Below are positions 15,533-23,035 of a stretch of 25,625 bases of DNA, piece by piece. Each line of letters opens with the position of its first letter. The stretch's first letter is position 1. The DNA is from a virus. The notes beneath the pieces were generated by a model. It searched no databases. It was given only the letters and a program-made list of their open reading frames with translations, and was not told the DNA's origin. The stretch lies in IMG/VR virus record IMGVR_UViG_3300044641_003667, positions 1 to 25,625 of that record; one strand, written 5' to 3'. The position numbers were made by a program, and so were the translations under genes.

Positions 15533-17967
15533 TATTCTTCTCCTTTGAGTTTTTCTTGTATTAAATTATTAAGTTCTTTGTAAGCAACAATCTTTTCTCT
15601 AGCGGTGCCTTCTACAATTGTCTTACGCAATATTTGTATTTGTTCATCGACATCTTTCTTTAAAGGAGCCATGCCTCTCTGAGCGCCAGCAGATTTCATA
15701 TCTTTTTTTGCTAATTTCTTAACAGATTTTTCAGCGGCACCACTTTGTACTCTGTCAGCAGCTCTTGCAATCATTCTTAATCTTTCCGCTTTCTGTGCGG
15801 GAGTCATTTCTTCAAATGTAAGTTCAACTTCTTCTTTTTTGACACTAACAGACGGTGTATTTGTTGTATATGATTTAGGTTTTGAATAATAGGATTTACG
15901 TTTTGCTCCACCTTCACCACGCAATTCATGTTCCATCTCTCTGCGTTTGAATTCTTTTTTACTCATTGAACCATAGTCATCATCTTCATATCTTTCATCC
16001 ATACGCTCACTATCTGATACATTTTCTTTTTTCATCATTGCAGACAGTTTACTCAATTTTTCTTTGTCAGACTGAGTGATGTTATCTTTTTTTGCTTTAT
16101 CTGCCATCTGCTGAGTAATATCTGGCTTTTTAATTTTTGCTATCGCATCATTCAAGTTTTCATCCATGCGCCCACTAGATGCAAGTCTTTCTTTGCGTCT
16201 TTGTGCGGCAAAGTCAGCACCTTGTGGTTGTTTTTTCTTTGATCTAAGAAGTTTAAAATCATGAGCATCAACTTTGCCATTTTTGTTAGCATCTATTTTG
16301 TGTTGATTGCCTACCAATTCATTTACTGATTCAACTTCTTCTTTTATATGACCATACTTTTTCTTGTACCAATCAGGCATTCCATTTTTTTTACGAAAAT
16401 TTCTTACTGTTGCCGAATCGTTAGCTTGATCACGATACTTGTTTTCAGCAGTAGTATTATGTGATTTCATTGCTTCTGCTGCTTCATGTGCATCTTTAGC
16501 AATGTACTCTAATTCAGCATTGGACTTTTTATGATACGCATGACCTTCTAAGGGGTGCTGCTGTGAAGGGCGACCTTCATCAAGTTCAACTTCTTCACCT
16601 ACATTAACACCACTTTTGAATCTGTTGTTAATTTTACCAATAGCTTGCTTTTGACCGGTATAACGCTTATAACTTTTCTGCCTTAAAGCGGCCGCTTTAT
16701 CATCATCACCCATATCTCGCGCTCTTCCAGATTCTATACCCTTTGATAACGCATCCTTACCAGCTTTATTAGCATATCGAAGGAGTGTGCCTGTTTTTAA
16801 CTCATCTACCTGCTCAATTTCTTCTTTCATGGTCGAAAAATGGTGTGCAATACTTTTCGCAGAGTTAAATGATTTTTGCCCTTTACCAAGCGATGGATGA
16901 CTTATAAAGTATGAATCAGCATAGAAGTCATAGTCACCACTAGCAACCTCTTTACCGTTCTTATGTATAGATATATGATTTCCTTCACTGTCACCAGGAT
17001 GAGATCGCACTTCTACTTTTCCGTGCGTTGCGATTACATTGAAGGATTCATCAAGTTCAACTTCTTCTTTCATTGATTTCCAACTGCCGCCCATTTCTTT
17101 ATATTTTTTTGCTGCCCAACCATTAGCATAAGCTGAAGGATAAACATCAAACTTAGCTTTAGCTTGTGATTTAGCTTGTGCCCATTTTTCAGGACTTGTT
17201 GGTACATTTTTTTCATCAAGTTGTTCAATGTCAGTTTCAACATTTTCATTTTGTCTTTTAAGGACTGCTTTTACTTGAGGATTATCTGACAAACCAGGTT
17301 TAAGTTTTTCAATGGCGTTTACTGCACCAGTCATATTACCTTTTTTGTAACGTTTATCTGAAGCAATACCGACAGCTTGTTTTACTTTCATATCTTCTTC
17401 AATGTCAGACAAGTCATTATCGCTAGAGGCAGAATCTACAACAATAAAAAACTCTGCCTTTTTGTCTTCAGGCAAATCTCTAATATTGGTAACACCGTAT
17501 AATTCTAATGCAGCTTCAAACACTGCTTGATAGGTATTATTGATTGCTAATAAATCTTCATCCAATCCAGCTTTTCTTTTTTCTTTTTTTACCGCAGCAG
17601 GAAGAAGTTTAAATCTTTCTTTTTTATCAGCAGATCGTACTCTAAGTTTACGTTCTGTTTGTTTTCTATGTTGCTCTTCTTCTTCAGGATTGTCAAAGAT
17701 TTTAACACCATTATTCACGGTGATTTCCTCCGTTTGATATTTTGATTTTTGTGTATGTAATTTTGCCCGGTTAAAAACAGTAGTATCATTTAACATAATA
17801 CTTGTCAAATTGTCCATATACTTAGATATTACTTCCCTTTCATTTGGCAATAATTGTTTACCCATGCTAAGGTTTTCTAAACCTTGAACTAATATAGGAA
17901 GTTTATTGCTAGGGACAATGCCTAGGCGAACTAACTGTTCTAATCTCTGTTTTTCTATTTTTTCCAT
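15532..17967 (-). CDS. 811-residue modular late polyprotein with repeated L/V-D-E junctions
   Basis: The product is a string of short modules. Residues 1-136 form a helical basic domain (LVRLGIVPSNKLPILVQGLENL). After that, [LVM]-[DN]-E junctions occur at 137, 252, 307, 389, 464, 550, 603, 658 and 775, most preceded by EEVE or EEIE (302, 383, 459, 544, 713). Modules include KFDVYPSAYANGWAAKKYK (272-290), LKTGTLLRYANKAGKDAL (390-407) and a canonical EF-hand-like loop DANKNGKVDAHD (559-570). The modules are lysine-rich. L-x-E fits cleavage sites of gp21-type prohead proteases, so processing inside the prohead is plausible. No enzyme motif is visible. It starts 5 nt after a late TATAAATA box and has no ribosome site. 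Confidence 0.7.
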   Translation of the reverse strand: MEKIEKQRLEQLVRLGIVPSNKLPILVQGLENLSMGKQLLPNEREVISKYMDNLTSIMLNDTTVFNRAKLHTQKSKYQTEEITVNNGVKIFDNPEEEEQHRKQTERKLRVRSADKKERFKLLPAAVKKEKRKAGLDEDLLAINNTYQAVFEAALELYGVTNIRDLPEDKKAEFFIVVDSASSDNDLSDIEEDMKVKQAVGIASDKRYKKGNMTGAVNAIEKLKPGLSDNPQVKAVLKRQNENVETDIEQLDEKNVPTSPEKWAQAKSQAKAKFDVYPSAYANGWAAKKYKEMGGSWKSMKEEVELDESFNVIATHGKVEVRSHPGDSEGNHISIHKNGKEVASGDYDFYADSYFISHPSLGKGQKSFNSAKSIAHHFSTMKEEIEQVDELKTGTLLRYANKAGKDALSKGIESGRARDMGDDDKAAALRQKSYKRYTGQKQAIGKINNRFKSGVNVGEEVELDEGRPSQQHPLEGHAYHKKSNAELEYIAKDAHEAAEAMKSHNTTAENKYRDQANDSATVRNFRKKNGMPDWYKKKYGHIKEEVESVNELVGNQHKIDANKNGKVDAHDFKLLRSKKKQPQGADFAAQRRKERLASSGRMDENLNDAIAKIKKPDITQQMADKAKKDNITQSDKEKLSKLSAMMKKENVSDSERMDERYEDDDYGSMSKKEFKRREMEHELRGEGGAKRKSYYSKPKSYTTNTPSVSVKKEEVELTFEEMTPAQKAERLRMIARAADRVQSGAAEKSVKKLAKKDMKSAGAQRGMAPLKKDVDEQIQILRKTIVEGTAREKIVAYKELNNLIQEKLKGEE

Positions 17968-17972
17968 AATAG

Positions 17973-17980
17973 TATTTATA
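17973..17980 (-). promoter_or_regulatory. T4-like late promoter (TATAAATA), polyprotein gene
   Basis: A perfect TATAAATA on the minus strand, in an AT-rich gap of about 70 nt, followed by CTATT and the ATG. By T4 geometry (-13 to -6) the transcript would begin at the A of the ATG at 17967. It would need a late sigma factor and sliding clamp supplied by the phage. Confidence 0.75.
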
Positions 17981-17982
17981 AT

Positions 17983-18005
17983 TTATAATTTCTATAGAAT
18001 TATAA
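17983..18005. repeat. AT-only inverted repeat upstream of the late promoter
   Basis: TTATAATT and its exact reverse complement AATTATAA flank a 7-nt centre (TCTATAG). It sits 3 nt upstream of the late box. It could be a weak hairpin, or simply a result of AT-rich composition. Confidence 0.35.
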
Positions 18006-18025
18006 AATATGAAAAATTTAGCAAT

Positions 18026-18060
18026 AAATTTAAAGATAATTATTTTTTAACTTTAAATTT
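18026..18060 (-). terminator. Inverted repeat spanning the stop of the 18040-18852 gene; possible weak terminator
   Basis: AAATTTAAAG (18026-18035) and CTTTAAATTT (18051-18060) are perfect 10-nt complements around a 15-nt loop that contains the stop codon (18040-18042). The stem is almost all A-T and is not followed by a clean U run, so a classical rho-independent terminator is doubtful. RNA processing or 3'-end protection is an alternative. Confidence 0.35.
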
Positions 18061-18852
18061 TACAGATTTTTGTGAGCTGGATCTAACTGGAGAAGCTGCC
18101 TTGTATTTTTTAGACTTTTGTGGTTTTCTATTTGATCTACTTTTCATACGACTAAGTTCCATTTTACGCATCTTAGGTAAAATACGAACAGCAAATCGTT
18201 GAATAAGAGGTTGATACATACCAACAAGTTTTTCAAGGCGAGCTTTTTCTGCTGGTGCCATAGAAGACCTATCTCTACCCTTCAACAGTCTTTTATACAC
18301 CATTGATCTTGCGCCGCGAGTTGCTCGTTTTTTCAAACGGTCTGGTGCTGCACCGCGTCTGAGTGCAATACCTCTTGCTACTTTAAGTTTCTGTCTGTTT
18401 TTGCGGGCATTGAATCTACGTTTCATTCTACCTTGTATTGACAACACTTCATCAAGACCTTGTTTATCTACAATGTCAACATCGTCCATGTCAAAATCGT
18501 CCCAATCAACAATGGAGTCTGAATCATCAATGTCATCTTCATCAAAGAAACCATATTCTTCCATGTCTTCTTCGTCCATAGAATCTAATTCATATTCTAT
18601 TTCAGCAATATCATCTTTTGATAATGGTTGTACATAAAATATTTCAGCATTTTTAGCATTATCATTTTTATATTCAGTTTTTGTTTCTGCTGCTTCTGTT
18701 TCTTCTTTAAATTTGGCAACAGTTTTTTTAGAATTCTTTTGTCCAGGTGTAACATCTTTCATGTATTCAGTGCCAGCAGGTGTTCCCCAATCCATGGCGC
18801 CCATGTCAGAGTTATATTTTATGGCTTCTAAAAATTGTTTTAGTGTTTTCAT
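18040..18852 (-). CDS. Acidic/basic bipartite late protein with capsid-targeting-like N-terminus
   Basis: The product is 270 residues. It begins MKTLKQFLEA, close to the T4 internal-protein capsid-targeting sequence MKTYQEFIAEA. Residues 80-131 are very acidic (many D and E). At L133-D134-E135 the composition flips, and 136-270 are very basic: SIQGRMKRRFNARKNRQKLK, ALRRGAAPDRLKKRATRGAR, then helices ending KMRKMELSRMK. The basic half resembles a helical Arg/Lys-rich domain frequent in T4-like marine phages and probably binds DNA. The L-D-E junction fits a prohead-protease site that would release the basic half from its acidic partner. The start overlaps the preceding stop as ATGA. Confidence 0.65.
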   Translation of the reverse strand: MKTLKQFLEAIKYNSDMGAMDWGTPAGTEYMKDVTPGQKNSKKTVAKFKEETEAAETKTEYKNDNAKNAEIFYVQPLSKDDIAEIEYELDSMDEEDMEEYGFFDEDDIDDSDSIVDWDDFDMDDVDIVDKQGLDEVLSIQGRMKRRFNARKNRQKLKVARGIALRRGAAPDRLKKRATRGARSMVYKRLLKGRDRSSMAPAEKARLEKLVGMYQPLIQRFAVRILPKMRKMELSRMKSRSNRKPQKSKKYKAASPVRSSSQKSVKFKVKK

Positions 18853-19880
18853 TTTTCCAGCTTTTTACGTTTTGCACCCAAGTAGGCAGCAATTGCCATT
18901 TTTCGGCGCTGAGATGATGAAGCTCCTTTAAATTGAGGAGCATCAGATTTACCAAAGTCTCTTATATATGTTCCCATACCATCATTCGGATTCAGTCTTT
19001 CAAGTAAAGGGCATCCTGTAATATAATCAATATCATCTTCACTTATCTTTCCTTTACCATCACTAGATACATTAATCGGCGCACCTTTTCTTTCAGGATC
19101 TGGATCGTGTTTTCTTTTAGCACGAACAGCAGATGCTCTTTCTTTTTTACTAAGAGAAGCTCTTTTTTCTTTTGACATGCACTTGGGTTTAGGTTCACCA
19201 GGTTCTCTCGCGCATGGACCAACCGCTTCACCTTTGCTATTAATTCTTTTCCAATCACCTTCAGGGTGTTCTTTATCAAACCACTTACGCAAATCTTCTT
19301 TCATATCTTCGTCTGTGGCACCCATTGTATTTTTGCGACTAGTACCTTCCATGTAAGCGTACAGAGACTCCATATCTGAATGAACTTTAGAAAGTTTATT
19401 TTGATACCATTCTTCTACTTTAACACCACTCAATATCAAATTCATGATTTTTTCAGAAGCATAAGAAATAAAATGAAGTTGCGTATGTGCCATATCATTT
19501 TTTTCTTCAGTGTCATTATACTCACTTTCTTTAATATTATTTTTGCTTTTGTAGTGAGAAACTAAATCACGAGTATTAACTCCAGTATGACCTGAAGCTA
19601 CAATAGCTGCATAATATTCAACACCGTGCTTACGCTCAGTTTTTCTTTTCATTAATGATGAAAGCGTGTCTGCTGCAAGATCATAATTTTTTTTGTGCAG
19701 CAAATATCTGCCGAGTAAACCAGATTCTTTAACACAATTGTTCACGAGGCGCCCTCCTTTTAATTTAGTACCTTTTTTCTTCCAACCGTCCCAACACTGT
19801 GTTTCTTCACAGGCAGCGGTTTCAGAATTGGTTTCTATTCTTTTTTTAATTTCCAGTATCTTCTTCAGTCTGCTCTTCAT
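18849..19880 (-). CDS. Modular late protein with DUF5872-like segment
   Basis: The product is 343 residues built from several short modules seen in T4-like phage late proteins. These are CWDGWKKKGTKLKGGRLVNNC (29-49); a helical unit with GVEYYAAIVASGHTG (86-100); QLHFISYASEKIMNLIL with VEEWYQNKLSKVHSDMESLY (134-174); a basic cysteine-containing unit resembling DUF5872 (193-262: DWKRINSKGEAVGPC, PKCMSKEKRASLSKKERASA); and SDAPQFKGASSSQRRKMAIA (312-331) near the end. Cysteines at 24, 29, 49, 223, 234 and 290 could bind metal. No catalytic motif is visible. It overlaps the o-spanin gene by 35 nt and precedes the acidic/basic gene. A virion or core role is inferred from module sharing and position. 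Confidence 0.6.
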   Translation of the reverse strand: MKSRLKKILEIKKRIETNSETAACEETQCWDGWKKKGTKLKGGRLVNNCVKESGLLGRYLLHKKNYDLAADTLSSLMKRKTERKHGVEYYAAIVASGHTGVNTRDLVSHYKSKNNIKESEYNDTEEKNDMAHTQLHFISYASEKIMNLILSGVKVEEWYQNKLSKVHSDMESLYAYMEGTSRKNTMGATDEDMKEDLRKWFDKEHPEGDWKRINSKGEAVGPCAREPGEPKPKCMSKEKRASLSKKERASAVRAKRKHDPDPERKGAPINVSSDGKGKISEDDIDYITGCPLLERLNPNDGMGTYIRDFGKSDAPQFKGASSSQRRKMAIAAYLGAKRKKLEK

Positions 19881-20268
19881 TTTGATCCGGCTTTACGTTA
19901 ACATTTTCTTCGTAGTACAGAATAATAGCACTCTGCTGCTCTATAAATCTTCTTAGCTCTCCCATATTGAGGGAAATGTTTTCATAATGAGGTACACTTA
20001 TTGCAAAAAAGACAACAGCTCCGTTCTCTTCACCAAATCTTACTAAAAATTCGTCTAAGTTTTCTTCTGTTACTGCATAAAAATCTATGTCATTTAATGT
20101 GACATGTTTAGGTCTTGGTTGTATAGGAATATTTCTATACAAATATTCTGTTTTAGTAACAACAATAGGCTCAGGGACAACTGGCGCCTTTTTTCCAAAC
20201 AAACTAAAACCCATGCAACTAGTCAGCAATAGTAGAAGCGGGCTTGCCAGTAATAGTTTCCAATTCAT
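19846..20268 (-). CDS. o-spanin (outer-membrane lipoprotein)
   Basis: This is the outer half of the two-component spanin that fuses the inner and outer membranes at the end of lysis. From the ATG at 20268 the product is 140 residues; the frame opens one codon earlier at a TTG. A lipoprotein signal is clear: MNWK, a leucine-rich core, then the lipobox L15-T-S-C18, with mature protein from C18. The mature part has a proline-rich linker (KKAPVVPEPIVV), usual for o-spanins, and an acidic C-terminus. Its first 50 nt overlap the end of the i-spanin gene in another frame, an arrangement typical of spanin pairs. Confidence 0.8.
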   Translation of the reverse strand: MNWKLLLASPLLLLLTSCMGFSLFGKKAPVVPEPIVVTKTEYLYRNIPIQPRPKHVTLNDIDFYAVTEENLDEFLVRFGEENGAVVFFAISVPHYENISLNMGELRRFIEQQSAIILYYEENVNVKPDQNEEQTEEDTGN

Positions 20269-20635
20269 CAAAAAGTCTCAATGTTGCGTTATTTACTCTT
20301 GGTTCAATCAAACCAGGTCTTTGCAATGTCAATCTAGTTAAATCGTGACTTGCTAATTTTCTAGCCAATTCATCTTGATATCTTTCAGCTTCATTAAAAG
20401 ATGCTCTAAGTTGATCATTGGCAGCAGCAAATTGTACTGCGTCTGCTTGTTGTCTAGCAATTGTTTCATTACTAGTGGCAATTGCTTGTTCTAATTGTTC
20501 CTGATTAGCTCTCAGTGTAGCAATATTTTGATTTAATTGCGCCAAAGTTTCTTGTGTACTGTTATAATACCAACGTCCGGCAAATGCCATTATGATTATA
20601 ACTAAAACTAGACCAATTGAAATCTTCAAAAACAT
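20219..20635 (-). CDS. i-spanin (inner-membrane)
   Basis: This is the inner-membrane half of the spanin complex. Of its 138 residues, about 4-20 form a single N-terminal transmembrane segment (KISIGLVLVIIIMAFAG). A long periplasmic coiled coil follows (28-95, rich in Q, A, E and N, such as TLAQLNQNIATLRANQEQLE), then a C-terminal RPGLIEPRVNNATLRLFDEL segment, which I recall from similar lysis proteins of marine T4-like phages. The ATG forms TAATG with the stop of the small capsid-targeting-like gene. It pairs with the overlapping lipoprotein gene downstream. Confidence 0.8.
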   Translation of the reverse strand: MFLKISIGLVLVIIIMAFAGRWYYNSTQETLAQLNQNIATLRANQEQLEQAIATSNETIARQQADAVQFAAANDQLRASFNEAERYQDELARKLASHDLTRLTLQRPGLIEPRVNNATLRLFDELETITGKPASTIAD

Positions 20636-20931
20636 TAGCAGTTCCAGCGCCGAAGCGACATAGCTTTGCGAGTTGGACGACCTTTCTCATCTTTCATAGG
20701 ACCTTTCATGCCACCCATACGAGCGCAGAATGACTTACGGCGACCAGCAGCCTCACCATCTGGATCTAGTTTACTGGGAGGAGTTGTGACAGCAGTCTTG
20801 ATACCCGCTGCTTTAGCACCCTTACGAGTCATACCGGCGCCATCTTCTGTTGCACGATAATGACCCTTGGAGTCTTCACCACGCTCCATGATATTTTCAG
20901 CTTCTGTTAGCCACTCTTTAAAAGTTTGCAT
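20635..20931 (-). CDS. Small late protein with capsid-targeting-like N-terminus, DUF6321-like
   Basis: The product is 98 residues. It begins MQTFKEWLTEA, which fits the T4 internal-protein targeting sequence (MKTYQEFIAEA), and L8-T9-E10 fits prohead-protease cleavage. The mature part would be basic and ends in KSFCARMGGMKGPMKDEKGR plus PTRKAMSLRRWNC, the hallmark of DUF6321-type segments in phage proteins, with cysteines at 69 and 98. Its function is unknown. Capsid packaging and DNA contact are inferred from the N-terminus and charge. It sits between lysis genes, so it could be unrelated to lysis but expressed at the same time. Confidence 0.6.
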   Translation of the reverse strand: MQTFKEWLTEAENIMERGEDSKGHYRATEDGAGMTRKGAKAAGIKTAVTTPPSKLDPDGEAAGRRKSFCARMGGMKGPMKDEKGRPTRKAMSLRRWNC

Positions 20932-20943
20932 TTTTAAATCTAC

Positions 20944-21258
20944 CTATTGATTATGTTTTCTATCTTTAGCTTGACTTTCTTGTGTCTTTGGCGAAGAAAC
21001 TTGTTGTTGTTGCTTTTGCATTTCCAGCTCCTGAATTTTTTTTTCTAAAGAGTCGATTCTTTCCGATATTAAAGGATAATCAGAACGCCATTTTTCTTCT
21101 TTTTTAGTTATATTAATATCGTATTTATAAGAAAGGTATTCCATAAAATAATCTAATTTTGTTTGGAATAAAACTCCCGCTTTTGTGCCTAAAAACCATT
21201 TACCATAAGCAGAACCAAAAATACTAGTAACTGCTGATCTGATTAATATAACCCACAC
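20944..21258 (-). CDS. Small protein with hydrophobic N-terminus (lysis cluster)
   Basis: The product is 104 residues from a GTG start at 21258 that forms TAGTG with the lipase stop. The first 35 residues are moderately hydrophobic (WVILIRSAVTSIFGSAYGKWFLGTKAGVLF), with only a marginal membrane segment. A helical region follows (EKWRSDYPLISERIDSLEKK), and the end is rich in Q and other polar residues. The sequence resembles an unnamed protein of T4-like marine phages. Its place between lipase and spanins makes a holin or lysis accessory conceivable, but it lacks clear transmembrane helices, so I do not call it a holin. Confidence 0.5.
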   Translation of the reverse strand: MWVILIRSAVTSIFGSAYGKWFLGTKAGVLFQTKLDYFMEYLSYKYDINITKKEEKWRSDYPLISERIDSLEKKIQELEMQKQQQQVSSPKTQESQAKDRKHNQ

Positions 21259-21977
21259 TAATCTTTATCCTCTAAACAAGAACAATACTCATCCATCATG
21301 TGATCATATATTCCATCAAACTTTTGTCCTTTTTGCCAAGCACGTTTACGACCACGCCAAGAGTCTTTTGTTCTTTGCCATGTAGTTAGTTCACGAATAT
21401 TGCCATAATAGTTAATATAATGTAATTCACCGTGGTGACTGAAACCCATTATTGATGGCGGAACTTTAGGAACTATATCGTTGTTGTTTACACAGCGATA
21501 ATGTGGAACTTTCAATTCCTTAGATTTAGACCAAGATGCATTACGAGGACACCCATACGTATAGAGTGCAGCTACTTCTGAATGATGAAAACAGAATATA
21601 GAAGCAATTGCTGCACCTAAACTGTGTCCTGTTACATAAATGGGTCGTATTTTTTCTGATATTTGTGTAAGAAGTTCAATATCTATAGCAACTCTTATTT
21701 TTTTATATTCTTGATAAAATCCACGATGAAAGCCTTTATTATGATTTGCTTTCAAATCGGCAATTATATCACTTTTTTCTTTAGGTTCAGTACCTCTAAA
21801 CACAATGGTAATTCTCTCTTCATTGCCTAAGACATATGCTTGAGCGCCTTCTATACTGAAAAACTTTACATAAGTAAATCCCAGACCTTCCCATTCTTTA
21901 AGAACATCTGGGGTTAAATCTTTATATGCGAGTCTAGAAATTAATGCGTGTTGATAAAATTCTGTTTTATCATTCAT
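21258..21977 (-). CDS. Class 3 lipase-like serine hydrolase
   Basis: This is an alpha/beta hydrolase of the fungal-type class 3 lipase family, 239 residues. The oxyanion-hole strand is RITIVFRGTE (55-64), and the nucleophile elbow is G117-H-S119-L-G121 followed by AAIAS. The acid is D167 in VNNNDIVPKVPP. The histidine is probably H226 in the C-terminal YDHMMDEY. The triad order and spacing are complete, so it should be active. No signal peptide is visible, so action on lipids would need release through holin lesions. It starts 1 nt after the lysozyme stop and is followed by a small protein and the spanins, which suggests a role in membrane breakdown at lysis. Action on a packaged or virion substrate is the alternative. 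Confidence 0.85.
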   Translation of the reverse strand: MNDKTEFYQHALISRLAYKDLTPDVLKEWEGLGFTYVKFFSIEGAQAYVLGNEERITIVFRGTEPKEKSDIIADLKANHNKGFHRGFYQEYKKIRVAIDIELLTQISEKIRPIYVTGHSLGAAIASIFCFHHSEVAALYTYGCPRNASWSKSKELKVPHYRCVNNNDIVPKVPPSIMGFSHHGELHYINYYGNIRELTTWQRTKDSWRGRKRAWQKGQKFDGIYDHMMDEYCSCLEDKD

Positions 21978-21978
21978 G

Positions 21979-22431
21979 TTAATTACCTATTTTTTCTAAA
22001 GAAGACATCAATCTTTCAGCACGATTTTTTACTTGATCGTACCAACGGCTATCTCTTCCTTCTTTTGCTGCTTCTTTAAAGTTTTTTGCTTTAACAGCAG
22101 CAAGAAACTTTTTAAATCCTGACAGGCGAGGTCTGCCCATATTAAACATCATATTAACCAAGATTTCTTGGACATCTCCTGGTAAACTTCTAAAGACCCC
22201 GTCTTCGTATAACCTATCACATTCGGAGATGGCAGTATCAAGATCTCTATCGAAACACGTTCTGACTCTTTCCTCAGAGATTGGAGTTCCAAGAGGTTTT
22301 CCGAATTCCGGGTCGTTTTTTGTGACAAGATGACCGACGCCAAAGGTTGGTAATCCGAGGTGATCGTTGTAGATTTCATACTTAACGCCCTCATCTATTT
22401 TTAGTTGTTTGAAAACTGCTTCTCTGTTCAT
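21979..22431 (-). CDS. T4-type lysozyme (endolysin, GH24)
   Basis: It hydrolyses the MurNAc-GlcNAc bond of peptidoglycan. In 150 residues (T4 gpe has 164) the catalytic set is intact: E14 (IDEG), D23 (YND) and T29 (PTFGVGH), matching E11, D20 and T26 of T4 lysozyme. The C-terminal SRWYDQVKNRAERLM corresponds to the SRWYNQTPNRAKRV region of T4. There is no signal sequence, so it depends on a holin. It overlaps the nucleotidyltransferase gene by 41 nt and has a GGAG site about 10 nt upstream. With the lipase and spanins it forms the lysis cluster. A baseplate lysozyme is less likely because no gp5-type flanking domains are present. Confidence 0.93.
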   Translation of the reverse strand: MNREAVFKQLKIDEGVKYEIYNDHLGLPTFGVGHLVTKNDPEFGKPLGTPISEERVRTCFDRDLDTAISECDRLYEDGVFRSLPGDVQEILVNMMFNMGRPRLSGFKKFLAAVKAKNFKEAAKEGRDSRWYDQVKNRAERLMSSLEKIGN

Positions 22432-23035
22432 TTAAAAATGCTCCGAATGATAATCTTTGTTGTTGTTCTTTTAATCCCATTCCATTTCTTACTGCGTCAA
22501 ACAATTTTTTAGCATGTTGATCTGATGCCTTTTCGTGCAACCCTTCTCTGAATTTATCAAAGTCATTATTTCCAGCATGAGTTCTCATTTTAGTTCCACT
22601 CATTCCTTCTACACCTTCAGCATCAGGATCTCTTTTACCCGCCGACTTAATGTGTAAACTATCAAAATTGTATTCACCATTAGGTCCGTTATACTTTTGA
22701 GCAAGAGTTTTCATTTCCTCTACGCGATCAGAACCCACAAACATTGTAGCATGTTTGTATCCTTGTTGATGAAATTTTTTCAACTGTGCAAGAAAGTGAG
22801 GATGTTCTTTTGAAGATGCTTCAAAGTGTACATTGGGATGAATGTGATTTAAATAATGGAGTTTGTGTTCTGACGACAAAGGATTTTTATGTTTGTCTTG
22901 TGAATGACTAACAATAACCTGATGATCATGCCCATTTTCTTGAGCATATTGATGTACAGTATTGATTAGTTTACTATGCCCCGTGGTAGGAGGATTCATT
23001 CTACCAAAAGTAAATACAATATGTTTATTTGCCAT
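22391..23035 (-). CDS. HIGH-family nucleotidyltransferase (NMNAT/cytidylyltransferase-like), His-rich
   Basis: The product is 214 residues from the ATG at 23035. The N-terminus FTFGRMNPPTTGH contains the (T/H)xGH nucleotide-binding motif, and GMSGTKMR later matches the (I/M)SxTxxR motif, so adenylyl- or cytidylyl-transfer chemistry is expected; the acceptor is unknown. About 20 histidines give an unusual composition shared with the upstream gene. The C-terminus has LSFGAFLNEQ, which resembles the targeting motif on other late proteins and contains an L-N-E site. It overlaps the stop of the KxDG gene by 11 nt, so the two are co-expressed and may act in one pathway. Confidence 0.75.
   Translation of the reverse strand: MANKHIVFTFGRMNPPTTGHSKLINTVHQYAQENGHDHQVIVSHSQDKHKNPLSSEHKLHYLNHIHPNVHFEASSKEHPHFLAQLKKFHQQGYKHATMFVGSDRVEEMKTLAQKYNGPNGEYNFDSLHIKSAGKRDPDAEGVEGMSGTKMRTHAGNNDFDKFREGLHEKASDQHAKKLFDAVRNGMGLKEQQQRLSFGAFLNEQRSSFQTTKNR

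Noticed and set aside
17790-17820. TTGACA at a plausible distance from a possible -10
   Set aside because: The hexamer 17 nt downstream is TACTAC, only 3 of 6 consensus bases, and lies inside the polyprotein gene.
15532-17967. CRISPR-like or tandem DNA repeat array
   Set aside because: The repetition is at protein level (EEVELDE-type junctions) with unequal spacing and differing modules; no regular direct DNA repeats with spacers.
21122-21129. TATAAATA on the minus strand
   Set aside because: It falls inside a coding region (YKYDI codons) with no start codon suitably placed downstream.
20944-21258. Holin
   Set aside because: Position between lipase and spanins suggested it, but only one marginal hydrophobic region is seen, so the call is not supported.
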